From: Pseudopelagicola sp. | GTDB lineage: Bacteria > Pseudomonadota > Alphaproteobacteria > Rhodobacterales > Rhodobacteraceae | Length of the DNA: 57,797 nt | Reading direction: 5' to 3' | NCBI GenBank assembly: GCA_026195905.1 | Contig: JAPHRE010000029.1 | Span: 1-57,797, forward strand | In this document: in pieces, positions 29,354 to 37,016 of the stretch | Layout of the letters: the number at the start of each line of letters is the position of its first letter | Position numbering within the stretch: position 1 is the first letter of the stretch | Made by a program: the position numbers and the translations under genes | Notes under the pieces: model-generated | The model's database searches: none | Seen by the model: the letters and a program-made list of their open reading frames with translations, nothing else | Told to the model about the DNA's origin: nothing

Positions 29354-29493
29354 ATTTTCCTCCCATTGCACGGACTTTTTTATCTCCGTATCGCGGGTAG
29401 CCTAGCCAAGCTTTGAGATTCTGAATAGTCCGTATTTTTCGGTATCTGCGTGTGCCGGGAGGGATCGGTATTTTATTGGGGAAAACGATTGGC

Positions 29494-29522
29494 GGAGGAG
29501 GCGCGGCAAGGGCGTCTCCTCC
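29494..29522 (-). terminator. Hairpin downstream of the DUF1127 gene
   Basis: GGAGGAGGCGC (29494-29504) pairs with GCGTCTCCTCC (29512-29522), about 30 bases after the DUF1127 stop on the minus strand. It lacks a clear T run, so it may be an RNA-stabilising 3' hairpin rather than a terminator. Confidence 0.45.
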
Positions 29523-29551
29523 GAAGAGATCATGTATAGATCAGGTGCCAG

Positions 29552-29776
29552 TCAGACGTAGTAGACGTCTTTGAAGACGTAATGGGCGATTTCGTCGCGG
29601 GTAATGCCGCGTTTTGCGAGATCTTCGTCCGAGAGCGATTGCAGGTATGCGACCTGTTTGGTGCGGCTATTGGCTTCGCCAAGGCGGACCAGTGCATTGC
29701 CGAGCGCGATAAACGGAACCGCGAGATTATGAAGAATGGCGCTTCGGGCGCCGGTGTGAAGTGTTGTATATGCCAT
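29552..29776 (-). CDS. DUF1127 small protein
   Basis: This 74-residue protein has the C-terminal YLQSLSDEDLAKRGITRDEI motif characteristic of DUF1127 proteins, small RNA-binding-like or regulatory proteins common in Rhodobacteraceae and often stress- or phosphate-regulated. It starts MAYTTLHTGARSAILHN; GAGGG precedes the ATG at 29776. A perfect TGCATT-N6-AATGCA palindrome lies about 100 bases upstream. In Rhodobacter, a DUF1127 protein (CcaF1) takes part in RNA turnover and stress response; that role here is only analogy. Confidence 0.82.
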   Translation of the reverse strand: MAYTTLHTGARSAILHNLAVPFIALGNALVRLGEANSRTKQVAYLQSLSDEDLAKRGITRDEIAHYVFKDVYYV

Positions 29777-29871
29777 TTGGACCCTCGATTGTTTTCAAGT
29801 TGGCCCTCCCTTGGGTTTGATAATGGGTCATAAGTGCTGACTTTACCACTGTTGTTCTCGCATGGCCGTGT

Positions 29872-29889
29872 TGCATTTGCCGCAATGCA
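29872..29889. promoter_or_regulatory. Palindrome upstream of the DUF1127 gene
   Basis: TGCATT-TGCCGC-AATGCA is a perfect 6-bp inverted repeat with 6-base spacing, 96-113 bases upstream of the DUF1127 start and just past the stop of the SH3 gene. It is a candidate operator for a dimeric regulator; the regulator is unknown. Confidence 0.4.
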
Positions 29890-29903
29890 GCGAAACCCGT
29901 GCC

Positions 29904-30413
29904 TTAGTCGCGCAGCTCGTCCGGTTTGACGCCCCAAAGCGCTGTCTTGGGCGCCCAGCCTTCGTAGCCGCCGGAACTCAGTCGGCACCAATCGCGCGTG
30001 CATTCGCCCAGCCGGGCGATGACGCCGATTTCGAGGTAGGCGTTTTCCTGTGCATCGGCGGTGGGCTGGAGCATGAGGGGGAGCATGTCTTGTTCGACGA
30101 TGACGGTCCGCACCCCAGATAAAAGGGAATAATGCACCCAGCCGCCTGCGCCCTCGACATCGCGCACGCGCCGCCAGTGGCCATATTCCGCCGTGACCTC
30201 AAGCGGCATGGAGCGGCGGGTAAAGACCCAGTCGATCCGGTGGGTCAGCGACGGGCCACGGCGCACATTGGCCTTGCTCGCCTTGAGCGAGACATAGCGG
30301 GGCAGGGGCAGGTTGGTCACGGGGCCGCGTGTTTGCTCCGCGGCCACGGTGTCAGTCAAGCCAGTCAAAAGGGCGAAGCAGACGCCAAGCGTCGCACATA
30401 TCCGCAAAATCAT
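29904..30413 (-). CDS. Exported SH3-domain protein
   Basis: This 169-residue secreted protein has a signal peptide (MILRICATLGVCFALLTGLTDTVAA) and SH3-like repeats: LKASKANVRRGPSLTHRIDWVF followed by a second copy around AYLEIGVIARLGECTRDWCRLSSGG. Such bacterial SH3 proteins bind peptidoglycan or peptides in the periplasm. The ATG at 30413 begins the signal peptide. It diverges from the dehydrogenase gene at 30542. Its function beyond cell-envelope binding cannot be inferred. Confidence 0.82.
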   Translation of the reverse strand: MILRICATLGVCFALLTGLTDTVAAEQTRGPVTNLPLPRYVSLKASKANVRRGPSLTHRIDWVFTRRSMPLEVTAEYGHWRRVRDVEGAGGWVHYSLLSGVRTVIVEQDMLPLMLQPTADAQENAYLEIGVIARLGECTRDWCRLSSGGYEGWAPKTALWGVKPDELRD

Positions 30414-30541
30414 CCTGTTTGCCCCGACATTTGTTTTTTCGTGTTTTTCTGCTCTATCGGCCTGCGGGTTCTTGTGCCCTGCCGATGTGTGTTGCACTGT
30501 GTCATCAAAGCGCTGTTTTGAAAAGGATTGGGAGGTCCCGT

Positions 30542-31528
30542 ATGCCCAAGGAACGTCTAAGTGTTGTCGTGACGCGACGCTTGCCGGAAGCGGTTGAGAC
30601 ACGGCTTTCCGAATTGTTCAATGTGCGATTGCGCGATGACGATGCCCCGATGAGCCGAGGCGAACTTGTCGATGCGATCAAAGAGGCAGATGTTCTTGTC
30701 TCGACCCTATCGGATGAGATTGATGCATCGTTGCTGGCTCAGGCGGGGGAGCGGCTCAAGCTGATCGCCAACTATGGCGCGGGCGTGGATCATATTGACG
30801 TTGAAACGGCGCGCAGCCGGGGGATTCTTGTCTCGAACACGCCGGGCGTTGTCGCCGATGATACGGCGGATATGACAATGGCGATGATTATCGGCGCGAC
30901 ACGGCGTATTCCCGAAGGCTTGCGGCTTTTGGCCAAGGGCGATTGGACCGGCTGGGCACCCAACGCGCTTCTTGGGCAGCGTATTGGCGGCAAGCGGCTT
31001 GGTATACTGGGCATGGGCCGGATCGGACAGGCCGTGGCCAAGCGCGCGCAGGCCTTTGGCATGCAGATCCATTACCACAACCGCCGTCGTTTGCGTCCCG
31101 AGATCGAAGAGCAATACGAGGCGACCTATTGGGAAAGCCTGGATCAGATGGTGGCGCGGATGGATGTGCTGACGGTGCATTGCCCGCATACGCCGGGGAC
31201 GTTCCACCTTATGAATGCGCGGCGTTTGCGTCTCATGAAACCGGATGCCTATCTTGTGAACACATCGCGCGGCGAGGTGATCGACGAGAACGCGCTTGTG
31301 CGGTCGTTGAAATCCGGCGCGATTGCCGGGGCGGCGCTTGATGTCTACGAGCACGGGACCACGATCAACCCTGACCTTATGGCGCTTGAGAACGTGCTTC
31401 TTCTGCCGCATATGGGATCGGCGACGATTGAGGGGCGGCTTGAGATGGGCGAGAAAGTTCTCATCAATATCAAGACGTTCGATGATGGGCACCGTCCGCC
31501 GGACCTTGTTGTGCCGGCGATGCTCTGA
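30542..31528 (+). CDS. D-2-hydroxyacid dehydrogenase (glyoxylate/hydroxypyruvate reductase-like)
   Basis: This 328-residue NAD(P)-dependent dehydrogenase has the NAD-fold GILGMGRIGQAVAKRAQ and the catalytic Arg in VNTSRGEVIDENAL. The Glu/His pair follows: ALDVYEHG and LLPHMGSAT. The sequence resembles the GhrB/GyaR glyoxylate, glycerate or hydroxypyruvate reductases. The ATG at 30542 follows GGGAGG; the longer frame from 30329 is read-through. The close gamma-glutamyltransferase and D-lactate-dehydrogenase-like genes that follow on the same strand suggest a shared transcript, although no clear common pathway is evident. Confidence 0.88.
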   Translation: MPKERLSVVVTRRLPEAVETRLSELFNVRLRDDDAPMSRGELVDAIKEADVLVSTLSDEIDASLLAQAGERLKLIANYGAGVDHIDVETARSRGILVSNTPGVVADDTADMTMAMIIGATRRIPEGLRLLAKGDWTGWAPNALLGQRIGGKRLGILGMGRIGQAVAKRAQAFGMQIHYHNRRRLRPEIEEQYEATYWESLDQMVARMDVLTVHCPHTPGTFHLMNARRLRLMKPDAYLVNTSRGEVIDENALVRSLKSGAIAGAALDVYEHGTTINPDLMALENVLLLPHMGSATIEGRLEMGEKVLINIKTFDDGHRPPDLVVPAML

Positions 31529-31536
31529 GGGCGTTG

Positions 31537-33324
31537 GTGACGGTTTCCAAATACCTATGTTTTTTGGCAGCCAGCGTTTTGGCGGCGTGGCCGGTTTGGG
31601 CCGAAGAGCGGGCCGATGGTGTTGCGCCGGAAGGGCAAACCGCAATCGGAGCGGCGGCACAGCCAGAGCTTGCGGCGGCGCAGGCGGCCAAGGACGCGGG
31701 GCGTCCGGTCGCGGCCGAGGAGTGGATGGTTGCCGCAGCGCACCCGGAGGCGGTTGCGGCGGGGGCAAAAATCCTGCGCGCGGGCGGCACGGCGGCGGAT
31801 GCGATGGTCGCGGTGCAGGCGGTGCTTGGGCTTGTCGAGCCGCAAAGTTCGGGGCTTGGCGGCGGTGCGTTCCTTGTTTGGTATGACGCAAAAAACGGCG
31901 CGGTGACGACGCTGGACGGGCGCGAAACCGCGCCTTTGGCGGCGACGCCGAGGCTTTTGCAGGACGAGGCGGGCGAACCGCTCGGGTTCTTTGAGGCCGT
32001 GGTTGGCGGTTTGTCCGTCGGGGTTCCGGGGACGCCAAAACTTATGGAAGAGGCGCAAGCGCGCTGGGGGCGGCAGGATTGGGCCGGGTTGTTCGACGAT
32101 GCGATTCGCTTGGCCGAGGAGGGGTTTGCCGTCTCGCCGCGTATGGCCGAGTCGGTCGCGCGGGATGCAGAGCGGTTGGCCGTGCACCCCGAGACGGCGG
32201 CGTATTTCCTGCCGGGCGGTGCGCCGATCAAAGCGGGAACGCGGCTCAGGAATCCAGCCTACGCAGAGAGTCTGCGCGCTTTGGCGCAAGAGGGCAGCGC
32301 GCCGTTTTATACCGGGCGATTGGCCAAGGGGATCGTCGCGGCGGTCAAGGGCGCGGCCAAGCCGGGCGCGCTCGGGCTGGTGGACCTTGCGCTATACGAG
32401 GTCAAGGAGCGCGCGCCTGTCTGTGCGCCCTATCGCGGGTTTGATGTGTGCGGCATGGGGCCGCCATCGTCGGGGGCGCTTGCCGTGGGGCAGGCGCTTG
32501 GGATTTTGTCGCCCTATGACATGACGGGATTGGGGCCGAACAATCCGCAGACCTGGCGGCTTATTGGTGATGCGACGCGGCTCGCTTTTGCGGATCGGGG
32601 GCGCTATGTCGCGGATAGTGACTATGTGCCGGTGCCGGTCGAGGGGATGCTCGATCAACGCTATCTTACGGACCGGGCCGAGCTTTTGCGGCCCCAGAGG
32701 GCGCTTGAGGCGGTGGAACCGGGCACGCCAGAGTTCGATCATGCGCTCAACTGGGCCGATGATGAGGACCGCGCCGCGCCGTCAACATCGCATATTTCGA
32801 TTGTGGACGCTTACGGCAATGTCTTGTCGATGACGACGACGATTGAGAACGGGTTTGGCAGCCGGGTGATGGCCAATGGCTATCTGTTGAACAATGAACT
32901 CACGGATTTCTCATTCCGGTCGCATCGCGATGGTGTGCCGGTGGCGAACCGGGTTGAGCCGGGAAAACGCCCGCGCTCGTCTATGGCACCAACGATTGTC
33001 TTGTGGAAAGGCACGCCGGTTCTGGCGGTCGGATCGCCGGGGGGGAGCCGGATCATCCCTTATGTTCTGAGCACGATCATCGCCTATATTGATTGGCAGA
33101 TGGATGTGCAGGCGGCGGTATCGCGGCCGCATATGGTCAACCGATTCGGGGTTTTCGACCTTGAGGAAGGGCGCGTGTCGCAAGGAATGGCAGAGGCGCT
33201 GGCCGGGATGGGGTTTGAGACCCGTGTAAGGGGGCTTAATTCGGGGCTACATGCGATCTCGCTTGAGGGGGGATTGCGCGGCGGGGCGGACCCGCGCCGC
33301 GAGGGGTTGGCCTATGGCGAGTAG
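31537..33324 (+). CDS. ggt: Gamma-glutamyltransferase
   Basis: This 595-residue N-terminal nucleophile hydrolase is exported (signal YLCFLAASVLAAWPVWA). It cleaves gamma-glutamyl bonds of glutathione and related peptides in the periplasm. The catalytic Thr is Thr417 in PSTSHISIVD, where autocleavage would give large and small subunits. The large-subunit SSGLGGGAFLVWYD and small-subunit GKRPRSSMAPTIV and GSPGGSRI are conserved. The likely start is GTG 31537, with TGAGGG just before it. It begins 8 bases after the dehydrogenase stop, so the two genes are probably co-transcribed. Confidence 0.92.
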   Translation: MTVSKYLCFLAASVLAAWPVWAEERADGVAPEGQTAIGAAAQPELAAAQAAKDAGRPVAAEEWMVAAAHPEAVAAGAKILRAGGTAADAMVAVQAVLGLVEPQSSGLGGGAFLVWYDAKNGAVTTLDGRETAPLAATPRLLQDEAGEPLGFFEAVVGGLSVGVPGTPKLMEEAQARWGRQDWAGLFDDAIRLAEEGFAVSPRMAESVARDAERLAVHPETAAYFLPGGAPIKAGTRLRNPAYAESLRALAQEGSAPFYTGRLAKGIVAAVKGAAKPGALGLVDLALYEVKERAPVCAPYRGFDVCGMGPPSSGALAVGQALGILSPYDMTGLGPNNPQTWRLIGDATRLAFADRGRYVADSDYVPVPVEGMLDQRYLTDRAELLRPQRALEAVEPGTPEFDHALNWADDEDRAAPSTSHISIVDAYGNVLSMTTTIENGFGSRVMANGYLLNNELTDFSFRSHRDGVPVANRVEPGKRPRSSMAPTIVLWKGTPVLAVGSPGGSRIIPYVLSTIIAYIDWQMDVQAAVSRPHMVNRFGVFDLEEGRVSQGMAEALAGMGFETRVRGLNSGLHAISLEGGLRGGADPRREGLAYGE

Positions 33325-33382
33325 CCCTTGCGGCGGGGTCGTGTAAGGCAGATAGTGCGCGGCGAAGAAGAGGGGAAACACT

Positions 33383-34816
33383 ATGGTTCAAGCCACCGAT
33401 TTACCGCGTAACGAAGAGGGCATTGCCGCCGTTCTTGGCGTATTGAAACAGCGGTTTGGCGAAGCCTGTCAGACCGGCGAGGCGATCCGCGAACAGCATG
33501 GGCACACGACGACTTGGATCAAAACCCAAGCGCCGGATGCCGTTGTTTTCCCGAAATCGACGCAAGAGGTTGCCGAGATCGTCAAGACATGTGCCGCACA
33601 TAAGGTTCCGGTCATTGGGTTTGGCACCGGCACGTCACTTGAGGGGCATGTCAACGCCCCGGCGGGCGGGATTTGCATCGACCTGATGCAGATGAACGAG
33701 ATTGTCGCGGTGCATGCCGAAGACCTTGATTGTGTGGTGCAGCCCGGTGTGACGCGCGAACAGCTCAACACTTACTTGCGCGATCAGGGGTTGTTTTTCC
33801 CGATTGATCCGGGCGCGAATGCCTCGCTTGGCGGCATGGTGGCGACGCGGGCGAGCGGCACCAATGCCGTGCGCTATGGCACGATGAAGGACAATGTTGT
33901 CTGTCTTGAGGTTGTCACGCCGCAGGGCGAGATCATCCGCACCGCGACGCGGGCGAAGAAATCGAGCGCGGGCTATGATTTGACGCGGCTTATGGTCGGG
34001 TCGGAAGGGACGTTGGGCCTTATTACCGAGATCACATTGAAATTGCAGGGGATTCCCGAAGCGATGTCCTCGGCGCGGGTCTCGTTTGATAGTCTTGATA
34101 CGGCCTGTCAGGCGGTGAGCATGACGATCCAATATGGCATCCCGGTGGCGCGGATCGAGTTGTTGGATGCGCTTTCGGTCAAGGCGGTGAACGCCTATTC
34201 CAAGCTCAGCCTGCCGGAAGCGCCGTTGCTTTTGCTTGAATTTCATGGATCGGAAAGCAGCGTTGCGGAGCAGGCGGAATTGTTTGGCGGTATCGCTGAA
34301 GAGTTTGGCGGCTCAGGGTTTGAATGGACCTCGAGCGCGGAAGAGCGCAACAAGCTCTGGCAGGCGCGCCACGATGCCTATTGGGCGGGGGTGGCGTTGC
34401 GGCCCGGTGCGAAGGGGATTTCGACGGATGTCTGCGTGCCGATTTCGCGGCTGGCGGAATGTGTCTCGGCGGCGCAGGCGCGGCTTGACGAGTTGGGCTT
34501 CATTGCGCCCATCGTTGGCCATGTGGGGGATGGGAATTTCCATTGCCTGCCGCTGGTCGATGTTGATAACCCCGAAGAGGTGGCCAAGGCCGATGCCTTT
34601 GTTGGCTGGCTCAACGATCTGGCGATTTCGATGGGTGGCACCTGCACCGGCGAGCATGGCATTGGGCAGGGCAAGCGGCCTTACCTTGTCAAGGAACTTG
34701 GCGGGGCGGTCGATATGATGGTGGCGATCAAGCGGGCGATTGATCCCGACAACATCATGAACCCGGGAAAAATCCTGCCGGAAGGGGAAGAAGCAGGATT
34801 TTCCAGAAAATCCTGA
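33383..34816 (+). CDS. FAD-linked D-lactate dehydrogenase/glycolate oxidase-type enzyme
   Basis: This 477-residue flavoprotein has the FAD-binding type 4 domain (IGFGTGTSLEGHVNAPAGG, GLFFPIDPGANASLGGMVATRASGTNAVRYGT) and the C-terminal GHVGDGNFH and CTGEHGIGQGKRPYL segments. It best resembles LDHD, the cytochrome-linked D-lactate dehydrogenase, rather than GlcD because no GlcE/GlcF partners are nearby. D-lactate or another D-2-hydroxyacid such as glycolate is the plausible substrate. The start at 33383 has GAGGGGAAAC upstream. It follows ggt by 58 bases. Confidence 0.88.
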   Translation: MVQATDLPRNEEGIAAVLGVLKQRFGEACQTGEAIREQHGHTTTWIKTQAPDAVVFPKSTQEVAEIVKTCAAHKVPVIGFGTGTSLEGHVNAPAGGICIDLMQMNEIVAVHAEDLDCVVQPGVTREQLNTYLRDQGLFFPIDPGANASLGGMVATRASGTNAVRYGTMKDNVVCLEVVTPQGEIIRTATRAKKSSAGYDLTRLMVGSEGTLGLITEITLKLQGIPEAMSSARVSFDSLDTACQAVSMTIQYGIPVARIELLDALSVKAVNAYSKLSLPEAPLLLLEFHGSESSVAEQAELFGGIAEEFGGSGFEWTSSAEERNKLWQARHDAYWAGVALRPGAKGISTDVCVPISRLAECVSAAQARLDELGFIAPIVGHVGDGNFHCLPLVDVDNPEEVAKADAFVGWLNDLAISMGGTCTGEHGIGQGKRPYLVKELGGAVDMMVAIKRAIDPDNIMNPGKILPEGEEAGFSRKS

Positions 34817-34817
34817 T

Positions 34818-34850
34818 GCCTCCGGCGGGAGTATTTTTGCCAAGATGAAG
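34818..34850 (+). repeat. Dispersed repeat GCCTCCGGCGGGAGTATTT, copy 2
   Basis: GCCTCCGGCGGGAGTATTT with a tail TTGCCAAGATGAAG lies 1 base after the D-lactate-dehydrogenase-like gene. It corresponds to 24747-24777 and 48301-48336, all in intergenic DNA. Confidence 0.7.
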
Positions 34851-34852
34851 AC

Positions 34853-34881
34853 AGGGCGCCTTGTTGGGCGCCCTTTGTTTT
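34853..34881. terminator. Terminator between dld-like gene and panB
   Basis: A perfect 8-bp stem AGGGCGCC (34853-34860)/GGCGCCCT (34867-34874), loop ttgttg, is followed by TTGTTTTG on the plus strand. It sits between the converging dld-like gene and panB. Confidence 0.7.
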
Positions 34882-34882
34882 G

Positions 34883-35692
34883 TCAGCGGTAAACCTGATC
34901 TTCGCCGGGGAAGGAGCGGTCTTTGACCTCTTCGGCGTATTGTTCAACGGCGCGTTCGATGGCGGGGCCAAGATCGCCGTAGACCTTGACGAATTTCGGG
35001 GTCCATTCATTGAGCCCAAGCATGTCTTCGAGGACGAGGATTTGCCCGTCACAATCCGCCGAGGCACCGATGCCGATTGTGGGGATATCGACCTGTTTGG
35101 TGATCTTGGCGGCAAGTGGTTCGACCATGCCTTCGAGCACGATAGAGAACGCGCCCGCTTCGGCGACGGCGCGGGCGTCTTCTTCGTGGGCGGCCCAGCT
35201 TTCTTCTTCGCGGCCTTGGGTTTTGAAACCGCCCATGACGTGGCTTGATTGCGGGGTGAGGCCGATATGGGCCATGACGGGAATGCCGCGTTCGACAAGG
35301 AAGCGGATGGTTTCGGCCATGCGCTTGCCGCCTTCGAGCTTGATCGCGCCGCAGCCGGTTTCCTTCATGATCTTGGCGGCATTGCGGAAGGCGACGCCGG
35401 GGCTTTCCTCATAGGTGCCAAAGGGCATGTCGACCACGATCAGCGCCTTTTGGGTGCCGCGCACCACGGCCTTGCCATGCATAATCATCAGATCAAGCGA
35501 CACGCCGACGGTGCTTTCCATGCCGTGCATCACCATGCCGAGGCTATCGCCGACAAGGATAAAGTCGGCGTATTTATCGACGATGGCGGCGGTATGGGCG
35601 TGATAGGAGGTCAGCGACACGATGGGCTCGCCCCCTTTGCGCGCAGCGATCTGGGGAACGGTTGTGCGGCGGATTTTGGCTTGAGTGCTCAT
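34883..35692 (-). CDS. panB: 3-methyl-2-oxobutanoate hydroxymethyltransferase
   Basis: This 269-residue pantothenate-synthesis enzyme makes ketopantoate from 2-oxoisovalerate and methylene-tetrahydrofolate. Seen are the metal/active-site [42 protein letters not shown] and VLEDMLGL motifs. The length is usual. It overlaps panC by 4 bases (ATGA at 35692-35689), so the two are translationally coupled, panC first. Confidence 0.95.
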   Translation of the reverse strand: MSTQAKIRRTTVPQIAARKGGEPIVSLTSYHAHTAAIVDKYADFILVGDSLGMVMHGMESTVGVSLDLMIMHGKAVVRGTQKALIVVDMPFGTYEESPGVAFRNAAKIMKETGCGAIKLEGGKRMAETIRFLVERGIPVMAHIGLTPQSSHVMGGFKTQGREEESWAAHEEDARAVAEAGAFSIVLEGMVEPLAAKITKQVDIPTIGIGASADCDGQILVLEDMLGLNEWTPKFVKVYGDLGPAIERAVEQYAEEVKDRSFPGEDQVYR

Positions 35693-36534
35693 GGTGTGAC
35701 GACCCTTTGATCAATCAGAAGAATACCGCCAAATTCAGCAGAGAGCATGATGGCGGCGGGGGTGGTGAGGGGGCCGGAAAGATCGGAGAGATCGTCGGCA
35801 CCCACGATGTCGAGACCGCGCAGCGTTGCGCGGGGCTCGGCGTTGATTATGTCGGAGATGAGGGTATGCATCGCCTCGATGGTGGTCCCGGAGGCGGCGG
35901 CGGTTTCGGCGGCATCAAGCGCGCGTGACAGGACAAGGCCGGCGGTGCGGTCCTCGGGGGTCAGGCGCACGTTGCGCGACGACATGGCAAGGCCATCCGC
36001 CTCGCGCACCGTCGGCACGCCATGCACCTCGATGGGAAAGGCGAGGTCGCGGGTCATGCGTTTGATGACCTGAAGCTGTTGATAATCTTTTTCGCCAAAA
36101 CAGGCGATGTCGGGCTGCACGAAATTGAAAAGCCGGGCGACCACGGTTGTTACGCCGCGAAAATGGCCGGGGCGCACGAGGCCGTGCAGCATATTGGCCA
36201 TGCGCGTGGTCTCAACAATGGTTTCATCGCCTTGCGGGTAGACCTCTTCGACGGAGGGGATCAGCACCAGATCAACACCCGCCGCCTTGAGCATGGCCAG
36301 ATCGCGGGCCTCATCACGCGGATAGGCGTTGAGGTCGGAGGCGTCGCCAAATTGCGTCGGGTTGACGAAGATCGTCACCACAACGCGGTCGGCGGCCTGT
36401 TTGGCGGCGTCCACAAGGGCCATGTGGCCTTGGTGCAAAAAGCCCATAGTCGGCACGAGGCCCACGCTCTCGCCCGCGCGGCGAAAGGCAGCCACTTCGG
36501 CGCGGCAGTCGGCAATGGTGCGACAGGTTTTCAT
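35689..36534 (-). CDS. panC: Pantothenate synthetase
   Basis: This 281-residue ligase condenses pantoate with beta-alanine using ATP. It has the HIGH-like [41 protein letters not shown] and the KMSKS-like region [17 protein letters not shown]. The start [18 protein letters not shown] at 36534 is the usual family start. With panB it forms a two-gene leftward operon that supplies coenzyme A precursors. Confidence 0.95.
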   Translation of the reverse strand: MKTCRTIADCRAEVAAFRRAGESVGLVPTMGFLHQGHMALVDAAKQAADRVVVTIFVNPTQFGDASDLNAYPRDEARDLAMLKAAGVDLVLIPSVEEVYPQGDETIVETTRMANMLHGLVRPGHFRGVTTVVARLFNFVQPDIACFGEKDYQQLQVIKRMTRDLAFPIEVHGVPTVREADGLAMSSRNVRLTPEDRTAGLVLSRALDAAETAAASGTTIEAMHTLISDIINAEPRATLRGLDIVGADDLSDLSGPLTTPAAIMLSAEFGGILLIDQRVVTP

Positions 36535-36739
36535 TTGTTACGCAGTCTCCAGTCGGTCTGACTGTTTTCTTAGCAGGGGGCGCTGCACTGCGACAAGGGA
36601 TATGGCGCGGTGAAGAACGGTGTGGTCCGGTTTTCGCCGGTCGAGTTTCGTCAGATCGCTGCCCTATTTCCTTCGTGATATGGCCGTTTTGCACAGGTAT
36701 CATGGGCATTGTGGGGGCATTAAGGAAAGGGCAGAGACG

Positions 36740-36880
36740 ATGCGGAAGGTCATTCCATTTCTGTTGAGCGCAGTTCTTCTTTTTGTCATGGCGGCCTATC
36801 AGGCGCGGGTTGGGGCACCGTTGGATATGGCAGGGCATCGCCTTGCGCCGGACATGATCGCGGTTGAGGCGCTGCGATAG
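36740..36880 (+). CDS. Small membrane/secreted hypothetical protein
   Basis: This 46-residue ORF (MRKVIPFLLSAVLLFVMAAY) has a charged start and one hydrophobic segment that could be a signal peptide or membrane anchor, then RVGAPLDMAGHRLAPDMI. A plausible Shine-Dalgarno (AAGGGCAGAG) precedes the ATG. I do not recognise a family. It lies between panC and the dimethylglycine-dehydrogenase-like gene. Confidence 0.4.
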   Translation: MRKVIPFLLSAVLLFVMAAYQARVGAPLDMAGHRLAPDMIAVEALR

Positions 36881-37016
36881 ACGTTTGGGGGGTGCGAAAA
36901 AACGCAATTCTGCGACGAGGGGTCGGTTTTCGGCGATTTTCGGTCGGCTGAACCCGCCGCGACGGGTATTGTTTTGTCAGGGTATGGCAAGATAATTCCT
37001 CGGGAGTCGGTATGAC

